A DNA stretch of 64,000 nt, taken from Macropodus opercularis (Eukaryota; Chordata; Actinopteri; Anabantiformes; Osphronemidae). Below are positions 22,641 to 36,329 of this stretch, piece after piece. Location: the NCBI GenBank assembly GCA_030770545.1, contig CM061097.1, positions 1,426,501 through 1,490,500 of the forward strand, written 5' to 3'. A program made the position numbers and the translations under genes. Within the stretch, counting starts at the first letter, position 1, and the number at the start of each line of letters is the position of its first letter. Under the pieces are notes generated by a model. It did not search any database, was not told where the DNA came from, and saw only the letters and a list, made by a program, of their open reading frames with translations.

Positions 22641-25600
22641 TCACTTGGAGTGTTTTGATTTATCCAGTCATCGGTCTGATCGTTCGTGGTTCTAACTCGT
22701 TCACCAGGTCGTCACGGTTACACACTCTTCTCCTTCGTTCCTCAAAACACACAAATGTTGCCATGGTGATGTAATTGAAAATCATTACATCTCAAACTAG
22801 TATTGTGGATACTATTCATAAGTCTCCTCTCACCTTTTGTTTTTTTCTTTAGTCCACTCTATGAAAAGGACAAGTGTAAAATCCATCTTTCTTCAGCGCG
22901 TGATTGTGTGAAGGCTTTTTAAAATTTCTTCTGTCCCGCCTTCGCCTCCCCCAGCCCCGCTCTGCACAGGGTCGTTCTTGCCACTTTATGATATAAGAGG
23001 CAGAGCTAGTATAAGTTCATTTGAGTTCAGTTTAATCTTGCGGGAATCATCATTACATATTTACTGGCCGAGGCTGATCTTGCTGTAAGGTTCTACCCTC
23101 ATCCCATTGATCTAGTGCGCATGTTCACTCCCGAGGTTACGGGACGTGCTTCCATTTGCATAAGGCCCTGGGCAAGGTTCTTTCCACCATTGATTGGCCT
23201 GTCCATGAGCGCCCCGTGCCTTCTCACATTGATCACTTTGTTTTTTCCCGGAGACAGTGCTACTCAGAGTTCAGCTGCAGCTCCGGCATATCAGCCGGAG
23301 GAAGAGAGAGAGCGACCAGCAGAGAGAGAGAGAGGAGCGAGCACGAGATGGGGGCAAGTGAGAGTCAGGAGGGGTAGATGCAAAACTACAGAGGCAGTGT
23401 CCTTAATGTTTCGCACTCCTCTTTTGAGCGATGACACTAAATTCTGTTTGGCTGTGCCTCCTCTGCTTCGTTACCACTTTCCCGTGTGTCTAAAATGAGT
23501 AAACGCTTCAGATATACAGCGATCTGCTATTTTACTCACACCTGAATTACTGCTCCCCTGTTGTTGTTGAGCTTCAGCCCCGGTTTGAACCCTCGTCTGT
23601 TTGTATGGTAGGAAGCTCTCCTCTCCCTCTGCTGTCCGTCTTCCTTTTGCTCGGTGTTTTACCTGCCTGGCTGCTTGGACAGCCTTCTTTCTATTCACCT
23701 AGCACCCACTCGGCTTCTCTGTTATTTTATACTTCCTTGACACTTCTGATGTTTTCTTATATTTGTTTTTAGTTTTGCTAAGTTTGAGGAAGTGAGAAAA
23801 CACTCGAGCAATTAGGCGTCTTAGCCCAGTAAGTCACAACAGAGGTCTATATAGTAATCATGCTGTTGATTATTACATGAAGGCGTGTTTGCATTTTGAT
23901 TTGCGCATATGTTCCATTGTGTGTTTTCCAGCATGGCGTCTGTGGTGGCGCAAGGCTCACGCTCCCATGATGCATCTCTCCTCTTTGTTCTGTGCGAGCA
24001 GTGTACGGCTTTGTCTGCGTCGCTCGTTGCCTCAGAGGCAAGGTCTCTGCTTCAACCTCTCTCACTCTCTGCTTCGCTCTTCAATACTCACTGGGCACCG
24101 CTGTCCAATTCTTTCTCCCCTTTTCCAGACGTTTGTGATGTTTTTTTTTTTTATTTCCCTTCCTAATATATAACAAAACTCTCCTTCGCGCCGTCTTCCT
24201 TTGCCCCTTGCCCCAGTTGTAAGCCACTCCCCGTTCCCATCGTTATCTGACTCTTCTTCTAACTTTCCTTCATCATACTCCTCCAGCCTGTTAACACTTA
24301 TCAGTGCACTAATCTGCTCCACTGTGTTTATTGTCTTTCTTCTATTTCAGTCACTACATTACTTACTACACTGGCCTCAACTCTCTTCTGTCTCGCTTCA
24401 TACTTTCAGACTTGTTTTTATTTTAATCTCCATATTAAACTGCGTTGTCTGATGTGGTAGTTATATATTTGCGTACTACTGCTTTGCATAGTAATCAAAT
24501 AATCGCAGTAATAAGTAATGATAATGAACGTGGATTTCTTGAACAGTCTGTTCATTTGGTTCTCTTTCTCACCAGTGTGACAGCTTTTCCCGTCTCCCCG
24601 TTTGTGCTCTTTCTTTCTTGCTGTTCCCACTGTGGGCTTTGCCTGCATTCACCTGCTGTCTCTGGGTATGTCAGCTGGTTACGACCTAGGTCACCTTCAG
24701 CAGAGACGCAATACAAGCGCTTGACGTGAGGCTTGAATGTGGTGAAGATGACACGTTGACAGCTCAAATGAATCGCTTGTCATGTGTCATTTTTTCCCTC
24801 CCCCCTTGTTAATTCTGCCATAAGAATGCATACAATATGCGAGTGGAATCCTGAGGACATACGGGGTTGCAAATTGTCACGCGAGCATCACCCGCTTCGA
24901 AGACATTGAATCCAGTTTGCTTCTCTTGCTTTTTCTTTTCTTGCTCTGCCCTCAAGACTGTGAATGGTCTCATTCTGCAGCAAATGTAGGAGGAAGAATA
25001 AGTGATAGGACTGAAAGGAGCGAAAGTGTCATTTCTGAAAAGCTGCGAGGAACAGCTAGGCGGATCATGGTGCAAATGTCAGTGAACTCAGTGACTCCAG
25101 GGTTGAAGATTAAACCCTCGCTGCCTCCTCTGCTTCTTCTCTCTGTCCTTTCAACTTCTTCCCTTCAAACTGCTTCCACACCCGCCTCCGTCGCTCTCTG
25201 CTTTTAAAGTTCATTGAATGCCGTGTTGGTATTCTGTGGTGTTTTTCGCCTTGCCTACTCCAAACCCTCGGCACCAGGGTCACAGCATTCTTTTGGTGTG
25301 TTTGTAAAGAATTTCTCAATATCAATGCATCACCTGCATAATGTGCAGTTTGTTTTCCCGCACATATGTCTAGTGTTTAAATGGAAAACGTGCAGCCGTG
25401 GGATTGATGGCAAACAGAAAGCAGGCGATCTCACAGTTTCTCAGTCACTTCATATTTTCTGCACCTTAAGCTTGAAATACCCCGTACTGACAATTCAGCT
25501 GATCTATTTCCAGCTCTATAGCCCCCGATACTTATGGAAGGCCTAGTTTAAATACTTTATGGCATTTTTTTTCAGGACTGTGTTTTACTTATGTACCAGC

Positions 25601-26528
25601 AGTAAAACATATTTAATTTTTTAAGCCTGGAAAGCTGACAGTGAAAAGAGATGAACTGTTTTATGTGCCATTTTAAGGCTTTATGTGCTGTGAAATACGA
25701 TGGGGGTCATGAAAGAGCAAAAGGAAGGTAGAGAGAGGAAGAGAGAACGACAGCAAGCGAGAGACTCCTGGTGTGGAGCAGCCTTTGATGTCTTAGCTGG
25801 CTTGGAGCTGAATGTGGAGCTCACTGAAGGGTAGGCCTTGTTTCACGGTGGGAATATTTGCTGTCTGAGAATAAAGTCAAACATGCATGCACGTTTTAGT
25901 CTACCTGCTTTTTCTCGTCTTCAAATATGACTGTGCACCTAAAGGTTTGTTTACCGTCTCTGAAAGCCAGGTTTTCTCTTCTCCCCAGTCACGTCACACA
26001 TTAGGTTGTGGCTTGTGTTCAGATCGGTTACCAGACCATGTTTGGACTCACATATAGTCAGATTTTCTATTAGATGGCTTCACACTCGATGATTCCTTTG
26101 GACTCTGACATCGGCTTTCATGCGTGGCCTGCCTGCCCCTCTCGCTCTTTCTCTCCTCCTTCTCACTTGCTTTGTTGGCTTCGAACATTAAACACATCTT
26201 GATCACGCCAGACATCTTCTGACCTCCTCTTTCCAACCGGCTCTCATGTGCCATACGTCTCCATTCTCGCCTCCTGACTTCCATGCTGCGCCATCTCTGT
26301 CTCGACGACTCGTCTGCCTTTACCGTGCAGGGCCACATCTCCCGTAAATCCACCCTCTTCGCCTCTTGCCCCCCAACCTTTGTCTGTTTTCCCCTTCTGT
26401 GTCTGTTTTTGTGCCTTGGCTCAGGGTGATGGTTAGCTGATTTGGTCTGATTTCTCTTTAATGAAAACACTAGGGGGCACTGCCTGTCCTTTGTTACCCC
26501 TGTGTTTCCCTTAGCAGGTTTCAGTGCC

Positions 26529-26549
26529 TGTGTGTGTGTGTGTGTGTGT
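26529..26549. repeat. (GT)n short microsatellite
   Basis: About ten GT units followed by TTGTTGTTG. Confidence 0.9.
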
Positions 26550-27542
26550 TGTTGTTGTGCATGTGCTCTTGTTTGTGTTTGTGTTTTGCCTGTAATGGAT
26601 GGCCTGATCTGCATGCAGACAGACAGGAAGGCAGCAGGTCTCTGGTGGTCACCAGGGCGAGCGCTCTGCACCCCCCGTCCTCACTTCCACCCTCTGCTTC
26701 TGTTTGGTGAACCCGGGGGTGTGGGTTAATGAAAAGGCCTCGGACCACCGAGAGGAACGACAGTCATCTCGCAGACACCTCTGCTCACCTCCGGCCCTCA
26801 GAGACCCTCTCTCCATGACAGGCCCCTTGTCCCTTGGGTTGCACCGCGTCGTCTGGCTGACACCGGGCAGCTACAAACACAACTCACCCAACATGGCATT
26901 ACACAAAGGTAGATATGCTAAAAGACTGAGTCCTGTGCTTCTGAGAGGATGACAGTTTGTGTGTGTGAAGACAAAAGAGCCCGCGTGAGGTGGACTTTTG
27001 CGATTTAGACGAGAGGCTTCGGTTGCATTCAGGCCGGGTCAGCCCCAAAATGACAAACAGCTCTATACAACCCAGTCGCAGAGGAAATGGAAACAAGACG
27101 CACGTGATCCATACCGTGTGGTCAGATCAACCGTACTTTAATGGTTGTGTGTGCGTGTTGTCTGTACGGACAATCCATACCAAACAATTAGCGATCATTC
27201 TTAGTTCTCACACCCTCCAGCTCACTGATGAATGTGATTGTTTTTGAAGGGAAATCTGAATTATTGATTTGTTGTGGGGTTTTTTGTGGTAAGCAGACAG
27301 CTGATGAGGGGTGTTTGATAGTGCTAATTGGCAGCTCCCGTCCGTGCAGTGTATGGTTGGCGGTGGGTTGGGGCTGGGCGAAGTGAAGCGCCGCTATTGT
27401 TTGGAGGTGTCAAACCCAACGCAGAACAAAGAGGATGGGAGAAATGCACTGCGCTCGCCTATCAACGCGCTGAAAGCAGCTGAAGTACACACACACCGTA
27501 TTATAGTGTATATATATGTATGAATGCACATGTGTATGTCCA

Positions 27543-27543
<1 letters not shown>

Positions 27544-27579
<36 letters not shown>
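27544..27579. repeat. (CA)n microsatellite
   Basis: About 18 CA units. Further cryptic CA-rich sequence extends to about 27680. Confidence 0.97.
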
Positions 27580-27769
27580 CAGGAGATTACCTGCAGTCAC
27601 ATACATCAGCGTTCACTCACGCTGACGTGCGCACACTCGCACACACAAACACCTACCGACGCGCACATGCACACACTCTGACAAACAGGCTGAAAATGAC
27701 AAGATAATCACCACATTCAAACTTACCTTCGGCTCTGGGTAAATGCCTTTCTCCGAGATAAACTAATAA

Positions 27770-28170
27770 ATATACTGTTTTCTTTTCAAACGTTCGCCAC
27801 TGAAGGCCCTAATTACCATACGCTGACAAAAACCTGACAGAGGTGTAATAGTTAAAAAGGTAATTTGACTACAAGTAGGAGTTTGGGTGGGGAAAAGGGT
27901 CAGTGTGCCCCCCACCCTGCATCCCCCATCCGCCTCTCTCTTTAATGGTTTATTCACGCTTTTCGAGGACTTTTTGTATGATTGACTGACAAGGTCTTTT
28001 TCCGAAATAGCATCTTCAGTAATGAGAAATAATTGACTCCCTAATCAAAAAAGGGTTCATGGAATCCACAAACCCAACTGTAATCTTCTGTGGCATTTCC
28101 AGCAGAATTGACAGTCCTCATAGCTTCAGGCTCTATACCACTTTGATTTAATTGCTTTTTTTATAAGATT
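27770..28170. promoter_or_regulatory. Candidate conserved non-coding block
   Basis: About 400 bases, mostly repeat-free, with CCCTAATTACCATACGC near 27808, AAAAGGTAATTTGAC near 27854, a stretch from 27960 to 28160 with AATAATTGACTCCC and CCCTAATC, and GATTTAATTGC near 28144. Texture and motif content match developmental enhancers. Flanking DNA is CA/GT microsatellite. Confidence 0.3.
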
Positions 28171-28442
28171 AATAATATACTTTATACTGAAGTGTGTGTG
28201 TGTGTGTGTGTGCACACGCTTACCCCTCTCTCAGGCTTTGTTTTTAATCAATAATATCACTTGAAAAGCACTTTAACTGGTTGTACTACATTTAGTAAAT
28301 TCTGCATTTAATTCATTAAGGGCAATTTCATTATGTCCTCACACTTATTGTATATGGCTGTGGTTGTTTGGCAAATGATATAAATACACCACATTAACAA
28401 ACAGAGGAATAGTGAATTAGTTAAAGCAAATCATTCTAGATA

Positions 28443-28491
28443 TGAATAATAATAACACAACAATAATAATAGTAGTAATAATAATAATAAT
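28443..28491. repeat. (AAT)n microsatellite, imperfect
   Basis: AATAAT units interrupted by ACAACA and AGTAGT, about 49 bases, in an AT-rich 500-base neighbourhood. Confidence 0.92.
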
Positions 28492-29261
28492 GTATTTACG
28501 GCTTCACAAATGTGAAATGTGTTTACAAATATCAGTTTTATTTGTTGTAATTTATTCATTAAATGGTTTGTTTTCACTATCAATCAAAGGGAATCATGTG
28601 ATATTATTCCGGTATTTAAAGCTTTTTTCTTCAACCTTCCTCACATTTAATTGACTAATTGATTTGCTTTGTATTTTCTTATACTGTATCTTATACTATA
28701 CATTAGTGTTGTTTTTAATCCTTTACTCCTAATTTTTCATGACTTTGGGCATAAAAATAATAATTTAAGTGGATGTGCCACGAGCAGATTTTGCTTCGCT
28801 TCCCCTGCCTGTTCAGTTGGTGATATGGCCTCAACCCCTTCTCTCTGACTCATCTCTCCTTTCGTTAAAAAGCCGTTTTAAATCATGGCTAGTGGCAATG
28901 AGAAGTTAATTTCAGATTGTTATACATTTCCATTAATTTCAGTTGGTCTTCTGTAGTCTTCCCTCCCTCACTCTGTCCTTCCTTTGAGTGCGGGGATCAC
29001 AGACTCTCCCTCTTCTTTTTTCTTTGCTTTCCTGCTTTAGAGCTTCTCTCTTTCCTCCTTGCCCCACAGCAAATATGAAGGAGTAGACAGTGAGAAGTAA
29101 AGGGACTCACTTTCATTAGCACCGTGTTTGCCTCTCCTCCTCTTCCCTCAACTTTTTTCTGGTTGTCCATGAGCGGCTTGCTCAGAGATGGGTCAAGTGG
29201 CTCTGAAAGTTGGAACAAAACGGTTCCCTCTGAGAATCCAGCTCCAGCAGCCCTGAAGGGA

Positions 29262-29300
29262 CACACACACACATACACAGACGGACGGACGGACACACAC
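29262..29300. repeat. CA microsatellite joined to (GGAC)n
   Basis: CA repeats, then four GACG/GGAC units, then CA again. Confidence 0.9.
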
Positions 29301-29706
29301 CTGATTTACCAGTAATATGTGAAACAGCAGACGCCTCCACATTAGTTTAGTTTCCTTTTCCTTTCTCCCATTACATCTCTTTAACTTAATTGTAATGGAA
29401 ATCTGGTATGTTTGCTATGAACAGGACCTTCTTAAATCTCTATAACTCCTGCTAAGCCAATGTTTTTGAAGGATAAAAGTCTATGAAAACAAATAAACAC
29501 ATTTCTTTAAAACAGAAAGATGAGTGAAGAAAGTCACACAATTGTTAAAATTTAGCTCAGTTTCCACCTTCACAAAATAAATTTAGAGAAACGAGAAAAT
29601 TCTGCATCATCGCCTGTTGAAATTTTCGCACTGCACCCCAATTTAGAAATGTTGGCTTGAATGCCAACTTTGGGCTCAGTTAGTACAAGGAATCAGTGTT
29701 TATCAG

Positions 29707-29743
29707 CGCCTAAGGCTTTGTGTGTCTGTGTGTGTGTGTGTGT
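29707..29743. repeat. GT-rich microsatellite
   Basis: TGTGTGTCTGTG followed by a pure GT run. A second short GT run is at 29884-29899. Confidence 0.88.
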
Positions 29744-30419
29744 CTCAGAAATGGACAGCAGTACCCGATGGATATTTAACACATTAGCTTTGGCAGAGCT
29801 GAGAGTGGTGTGAAAACACACTGATTTCCTAAGTGGCAATCATATCAGCCTCGCCGTCAGAGAGGCAGCAGAGAGCAAACATCTGTGTGTGTGTGTGTTA
29901 GTGCACAACATTTATAGATGCACTCCAGTGCCGTTTTAGTACAATAAACTTTGTCCAATGTATTTTTATTTATTTAGTTTTATTTGCTGGTCTGTTTATT
30001 TAGCTTTTTTTCGTAATGTGCACTTAATAATTGTTTCTATGTTTTCCTTATGTTTATTTTAAGCACAATACCACGTCAGGCTTCAATCCTCAGATTTTCG
30101 GTGCCTTTATTTTTGTAGCTCAGGATTTTATCGGCACGCGTGGACGCCCCTGTGTCCGCTGTTCTGTGCTGTTCCCTGTCGGAGTTTAGGAAGCCCCCGG
30201 TTCTTCTCTGTGTCAGCATCACCCTGAGTTACGACACAGAGGTCTCAGCCTCCGCCTCCACCCACTCTGGTTAGGCCTTTTACCTGCTCCCTCCCTCCGT
30301 CAGTCCCCCTTTTCCTTCACCCTATCCATCGTCTCCTCCAGCCGAGACTCACCCATCCGAAACTATGTTAAAACAGGGTCATCCCCCTGCGTGCACTTAA
30401 AGGCTGTCCCTTTAACCTG

Positions 30420-31180
30420 CTCTGAAATACTTACGGCTATTATTATAGCTTATAAATCATTAAGAAAGTTTAATTATACAAAAATTTCATGGAGGAAATG
30501 TGCAAGCTGACACATGGGATGGGGGATTTAATGGGCCAGCAAGTCCCAGCACCGTGAGGGAAAATATTGAGGTTAGGTTTCTATTTTACAGCGTTGCCGG
30601 AGGGTTGGGAGACTCGGAGAAAGACGAGAGGAGCAGGCTGAGAGCGAGGGAGACAAATAGCGAGTGCAGATCATGAGGCCTAAATGTATTCAGCGTGCAC
30701 AAGGAACTTTTTCACTTCGCTCTGCAGACCAAAGCTGTTAATGTGGCTAGTTGATTTGGGAATGATGGAGATGCCGCACACCGTACCTTGTGCTGGGTTT
30801 CTTAACTAAGACGTATTCTAATTAACACAAGACTTTAATTAGTTGCCGTGCCGTAATTGCACTTTGTTAAGGAATGCTGCCTAATTAGAAATTAGCATTT
30901 GGAGAATTTTTGTCATTTTTTTCACTAAACAATATTTGAGCATCCTGAAATACTGATGTATCCAAACTTTGCCCACTTTCCTAATTGTGTCAGTTTCATT
31001 TCAGCGTGAACAATGTCGGGGCATTTTATTCACATAGCTTGAGCGTTTTGAGCAAATACTACCAGGCTTTTCATAGTGGCAGAAATGTAAATTGATCATA
31101 CTGCTGGGAGTTGATATCATTAACACTTATCGCTTTGCAGATGTTAATTAGAAATTAATTGAATTCTGTTGTAGGAGCTA
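30420..31180. promoter_or_regulatory. Candidate conserved non-coding cluster (best enhancer-like region)
   Basis: Two adjacent blocks (30420-30600 and 30720-31180) hold almost no simple repeat and carry many TAAT cores. These include TTCTAATTAACAC near 30818, CTTTAATTAGTTGCC near 30832, and two copies of TAATTAGAAATTA at 30882-30894 and 31145-31157. AACAATG near 31008 and TTGATC near 31093 are SOX- and GATA/HNF-like. This is the longest calm AT-rich stretch in the 21 kb intron and the one I would test first for conservation. No open frame with coding character crosses it. Confidence 0.38.
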
Positions 31181-33199
31181 TGAAGTGCTGCTATACCTCT
31201 GCCTGGTTTATCTAGTCTGAATGATTTGAATGCAATGTCACAGCAATAAAAGAGTTGTCCATCAAATGAAAGCCAACAGGAATTCAGCTCTTTCAAGTAC
31301 TGAGTTTGTGAAATTGTATAACGGTACCAAGAAGAGGGAAGTCGTTTATGATTATTTCGACAATTATGAAGCCAGATTAGTTAAACCTGGTGCAGTAGTA
31401 GTTTCATGTCCATGATCACGCAGCCTTTTTAAGTGAACAGCAGTTCCTTTGCACTATGTTGCTATTGTTTATGAGCACCCCGTTACTCACAAGCCCATTT
31501 GTTCCTCCATCACATCCTCCCTGCCCTCACTCTCTTTCCTCCGTCCTCCCTTCCCGTCTTCCTCTTGTTTTCCACACGGGCACAAGTGGGGCGCAGCGCC
31601 TGCAGCCGGCAGGTTTCCTGGCATGCCGCTCCTCATCCTCTGCCTTTTGTTTCCACCAGTGGACAGCCGTTCTCCACTTGTGCTGTGTCAGTAAATATTT
31701 ATTGGCCTTCCTGTTCCTCACCACCTCCACTGATGTTGGTGTGTGGATGTATGTTTTTGTGTGGTTTGCATGTTTGCGCACACACAGACAGACACTAATG
31801 CACCACCTCCCAGTTTCCTCCAGCGATGCCCCGTCTTCAATCTTTGTAATATTTCCATTCTTTCCCTTTCTCTTGTCCTCCATCATGCATTTGTTGGCCA
31901 GTTGTGTGAGGAAGGAGGAACGAAAGAAGGAAGTTATTGCAGTTTTCTCCTCGTCCCTCCCCCTCTTCACTCCCTGTACCCTCACCTTGACCAGAGTTCA
32001 AGCACTGGAGAGTCAGAAGGGAAAAATCCCTCCGAGTAAATGCATGTGACCTCCGTAAACAAAACCTCTGCGCACTGCCACAATACTGAAAGATGCACAC
32101 ACTCAAATCCTTTCCCTCCTGCTCCCTGGGGCCCCGTGGCCTCGTGCTAGAGAGGGCTTCCTTCCTGCGGTAAAGACAAAGGAAACTGGGGACCGACAGG
32201 GGACCTGGGACGGCTGCATCAAAGCCACAGGAAGCGCTGGTGTTGTGTCTTCCTGTGGAGGGTGTTGGAGCGGCTGCCTGTGTTTTCACAGTCGGGGATG
32301 AACATGGATGTGTGTGTCAAAGAAAGGGTAGATGGAGTATGTGCTCACGCTGCTGTCCCACTACTGTCCACCTCTCCGCGGTGGCGCGCATGCGTTACCC
32401 GTCACGCTCAGGGGAAGATCATCAAGTCACGTTTGTCCATAAATCTATTGTCATCATTGATTTCTGATGGAAAACACTGACTGCCAGAGCCTCAGTTTGT
32501 CCTTAGTGAAGGTTTGTTTTTCCAGCGCTTGCCACGGTCGTTGCAGGCTCCACACATGCTTTTGCAGTGTGTACATGTCTGTTTGTGTTCGTGCTCCTGT
32601 TCCAATGTTGGCGTGTAGGGATTTACGGGGGTGTATGTGTTGGTGTGTCCTCGCCATGTGTTTTCCAACCTTCCTGTGTGCACCCGCATACATGTTTGTT
32701 TGTTTTTCCTGTGTTCGCCCTGGCTCCTCTGATGCTCTCCTCTTACTCTCTGGCAGCAACAGGACAGTTAATCAATCAAATATTTAAGCAGTGCTTCAGT
32801 GCTCAGTGGGTAGTCCTAGATTATCTGTGGCTGTTGGCAGTGCGCGGCGCAGCCACATTATAAGCCTCGTCTCTGACTGGCATCGTCGCAGGGCGCTTCG
32901 CTGTCTTGCTCTCCTCCTTCCCGTTGGCCTCTGCTCAGTCTTCGCTCACTCCTGCTAACGCTCCACATTTTCATTCTCTCGTTCTTTCTCTCCATCACTT
33001 CCTTTCCTTTCCCTTGTTTGCTGCTCTCTATTCACACTTGCTCTCCGTGTATAATTGTGGCCTTTCACATTGACTATCTGACAGTGAGCAAGGCCCCTTA
33101 AAGAGCTCTCATCTTTCTGTCTTTGCCTGTTTCTTTCTTTTCTCTCTCCCTCTGCATTCTTTCTAGGGATAAGTCTGCCTGTCTCCCCACGGGGATCTC

Positions 33200-33420
33200 C
33201 ATTGTGGATTACCATTCAGTTTTCGCCCAATTATCTAGTGGCTTTCGCTGCCTTTGACACATAATTATCAAAGGCCTAAATAATTGTCTTTATTATTGCC
33301 GGTGTTTAGATGTGGCGTCAGTGGAGCAGTTGCGAGCAAGGGAGCGTCACGGGGAGAGGAGAGAAATGAAGTATTTATCTCGACCAGAGATTAGCTTAGC
33401 ATGCTGTTAAATGATGCCTC
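33200..33420. promoter_or_regulatory. Candidate enhancer-like block with TCF/LEF-type inverted repeat
   Basis: It contains a perfect inverted repeat, CCTTTGA at 33251-33257 and TCAAAGG at 33268-33274, around CACATAATTA, followed by CTAAATAATTGTC. TCAAAGG is a TCF/LEF-type core and TAATTA a homeodomain core. The surrounding 200 bases are repeat-free. Confidence 0.3.
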
Positions 33421-33468
33421 GTTGCTTATTTCAACTCCTCGTCCAGATAAATAAACATGATTAATATG

Positions 33469-33483
33469 CCCCCCCCCCCCCCC
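33469..33483. repeat. Poly-C run, 15 bases
   Basis: An uninterrupted run of about 15 C. Its exact length may be affected by sequencing error. Confidence 0.9.
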
Positions 33484-36329
33484 TTTCATACACGCAACCC
33501 ACATTCACACATACACACCCTTCGCATATCACATTCTACGTTAGTGGTGAAAATATGATTATGCACAACAGAAAGTCTTGCAATTAGCTCGCTTTGTAGC
33601 AGGAAGCAGCTTAAAGGGCTAAACACTGTACTTTGCTGAGGGCCATGTGAGAGGTCAGGTACAAGATATAGGGGTTAGAGGAAAGTCTGTGGGTGTGTGG
33701 CTCCAAATGCATGGGAGTTGGCTGTTTCACAGAGCTTGTGAAAAGCTGGATTTAGCACAATTGTGCCAACCAGGGGGTCAGAAATATGTGATGTTTGTGG
33801 GTCTCTATAGCAACCAGGCACTCGGCAGAGAAGTCAGAAAAGAAAGGGTTTATGAGGGAGAAACAGAGAGGAGGATAAAAACAGGCAGTTTGTAGTTCAT
33901 CCAGAGTTTGAACGTATGAAGCTGGGCTTGAACTATGCGCCGTCAGTTGTGACTCCCTTTTGTTATCATACTTCAGAGGAATATAGATGTGAATGTGTGG
34001 TTGTTCTCAGACTTAATCCAAATGACAGCGAGGAGTGTTGTGTTCAACAACGGCGTGCAACACAAATGGCTTAAGACATTTTCTACACACACAAGATACA
34101 CTTACACACCAGAGACGCTGCAGAAGACAGATGAGACTGGTAATAAACATTTTATCAAGGTGCTCTGGAGAATAGGGAGGCCGCCCTTCAAACTGCCAGC
34201 TCGAGTGCCAACCTCTGTGTTGGGGCACATCGTTTCCACTTAAGCTTAAGCCTCTGCTTATGTTTTAGGAAAACAGCCCACTTGCTTCAGGGATGCTGCT
34301 CTGTAGCTGACCCTGTGGTCTGATCTCGCTGTGAAGTGGGCCAAGGGAAAAGAGAATGTTCCTCATGGGAATCAATAGAACATTAATAAATATTCTTTTT
34401 TGTGCACATCTGCCTGCCTCTCATCTGTCTCGCTTTGACGTTTTTTCCTTCCTTTTCCTCTACCACATTACTTTTGATATACATTCAGCTTCTCTATATG
34501 TAACCTCCCTCCCTTTAGTTACAGTTTTTTACACTCAGGACCTCCACGTCCAACCCCAGCACGAACTTTACTCTGCATAGCCAGCTGCTTCTGTGTTAAG
34601 GAAAGGCCAGCAGAGAGGCAGCAAATGTCTCAACATCTGCCTGTTGGTTTTAGCTCAACAAGTATTTCCACATGTTTCTCTTCCTTCTCGCCTGTCCGAT
34701 ACGAGACCGATCGCAACAGCTGGCCCGGTTCCTCGTTAAAGCTGCGTTCTGCGGTTACGTGGGGGATTAGCACGTCTCACATTCTGGATAAACATGGCTA
34801 ACGCCGACTCGCAGGCTAACGCAGGGTAGAAATGGTAACACGATGAGTCATGATAGGACGACTCACATCTCTACCCACTCGGGGCCTGTGGCGGATCCAC
34901 CACCTCGCCAGTGACATGGACGAGCTGCTTTTTCCTGCCAGCATGCAGCTGACCACAGTTGTCATTGTGGTTTGTAAAACACAGAACTCAGTGCTGTCAA
35001 AATCACTGTGGTTGAGGGCCACACTGCACAGAGCTCTCTTTCCTAGAGTCATTATTTGTCAACCTATTATCCCAACTCTTACCACAGTCAACCATGTGTG
35101 TGTAAGTATTGCGGCAGTGAGAGCTGTCAGAACCAAGTGATTGATTTCGCCCGTGTTGTGAGATTTTTGGTCTTTAATCATCGGTTGAAGACTTGTTGAG
35201 AGTTTCTGATTTATTTCCTGTCTTCATTTTTAAATATGTCACACGCAGTGAGTAGTTTAATACCAAATCTTATTACCTACAGGTAAAGCATCCAAACCGG
35301 CTCAATCTAACTAGTTTAGGTTAAAAAACATTTTTTCCAGTCATCTGTCTGCTTGACTGTCTACGCAACGTTAATCATGCGCTGTGTGTTTCAGTCCGTT
35401 ATTTGAGTTCCAGACTGTATCCGTCCAGCACCGGCTCCACTCCCACCTTAGCAGCTGTGCCTTTTTGTTTGTGCATCCCTTTATCTCGGTCTGTCTGTCA
35501 CTCACTTTCTTCTCCACTAACTACCGCTCTGTTGTACAGTGCTCACGCGTTCATTCATTCCTGCACACATATGCATACATTCCTGCGTTTAACGCAGCGC
35601 ACACACACACACTCTCGTCGTCTTTCTCAGTGGTCTTGTTTTGTCTCTCGCCTCTATGTGCATATCCTTTGTTATCTCCAAAGTACTTTGTTTTAATATT
35701 AGCGTGTCAAAATGATTTAAACAAAGATAAAAAGAAACAACCTGTCAATAATGGCAGGTTGGCAGCTTCGGTTTAGTTTGACGCAAGTTAAGTATTTATG
35801 GCTCAGTATGTAATATACCAGTGATAGCCAGTGAACCAGAGCCACTGAAGTACATCCAAACAGAAGAGAGTCCTCTGCCTGGGGTTAGGTTGTGTTGTTG
35901 TCCACCGTCTCATGTCGCCTGGCCTCTGCTAGCCAGCGCTTATACTCTGGGACTGGCCTGTTTGGCTCGCACCAGAAAACAGGACCTTGACTGACACCTC
36001 CAGCTTTAAAAGGTTGACTGTGCTGCTCCCACGGGCCCATGCGCGCTGCACTTCTGCCGCAGTCGAGCTCCTCAACCAAGCGTGAATGAAGTGGGAGTAC
36101 AGTTCGGAACGTGTATGTCTGTGTGAGCATGGTCTTCTTTTTTAGTGTGAGTCAGTGTAAGCAAGTGAAAGTATCTGTAGATACATGGGCAGCGTCTGTC
36201 ATCTTTTGTTGTGTATCTCTACACTTGTGGGGTTTTTTTTTAATGGTTGTGCCTCTTCTTTCAGTCTGCATTATCCTCCACCGTAGTGAAGACGCCCAAG
36301 CGAAAGCCTTATCAGCTGGATGATGTATG

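Noticed and set aside
26048..26671. Longest open frame in the window, 207 codons on the minus strand
   Set aside because: It runs through a CA/GT microsatellite and a pyrimidine-rich stretch, is dominated by K, R, E, S and H, has no recognisable domain, and lies antisense inside a fam172a intron with no promoter or splice logic.
31456..32049. 197-codon plus-strand frame
   Set aside because: Low-complexity, rich in L, S, F and P from pyrimidine-rich sequence; several other frames overlap it on both strands; no acceptor/donor or protein match recognised.
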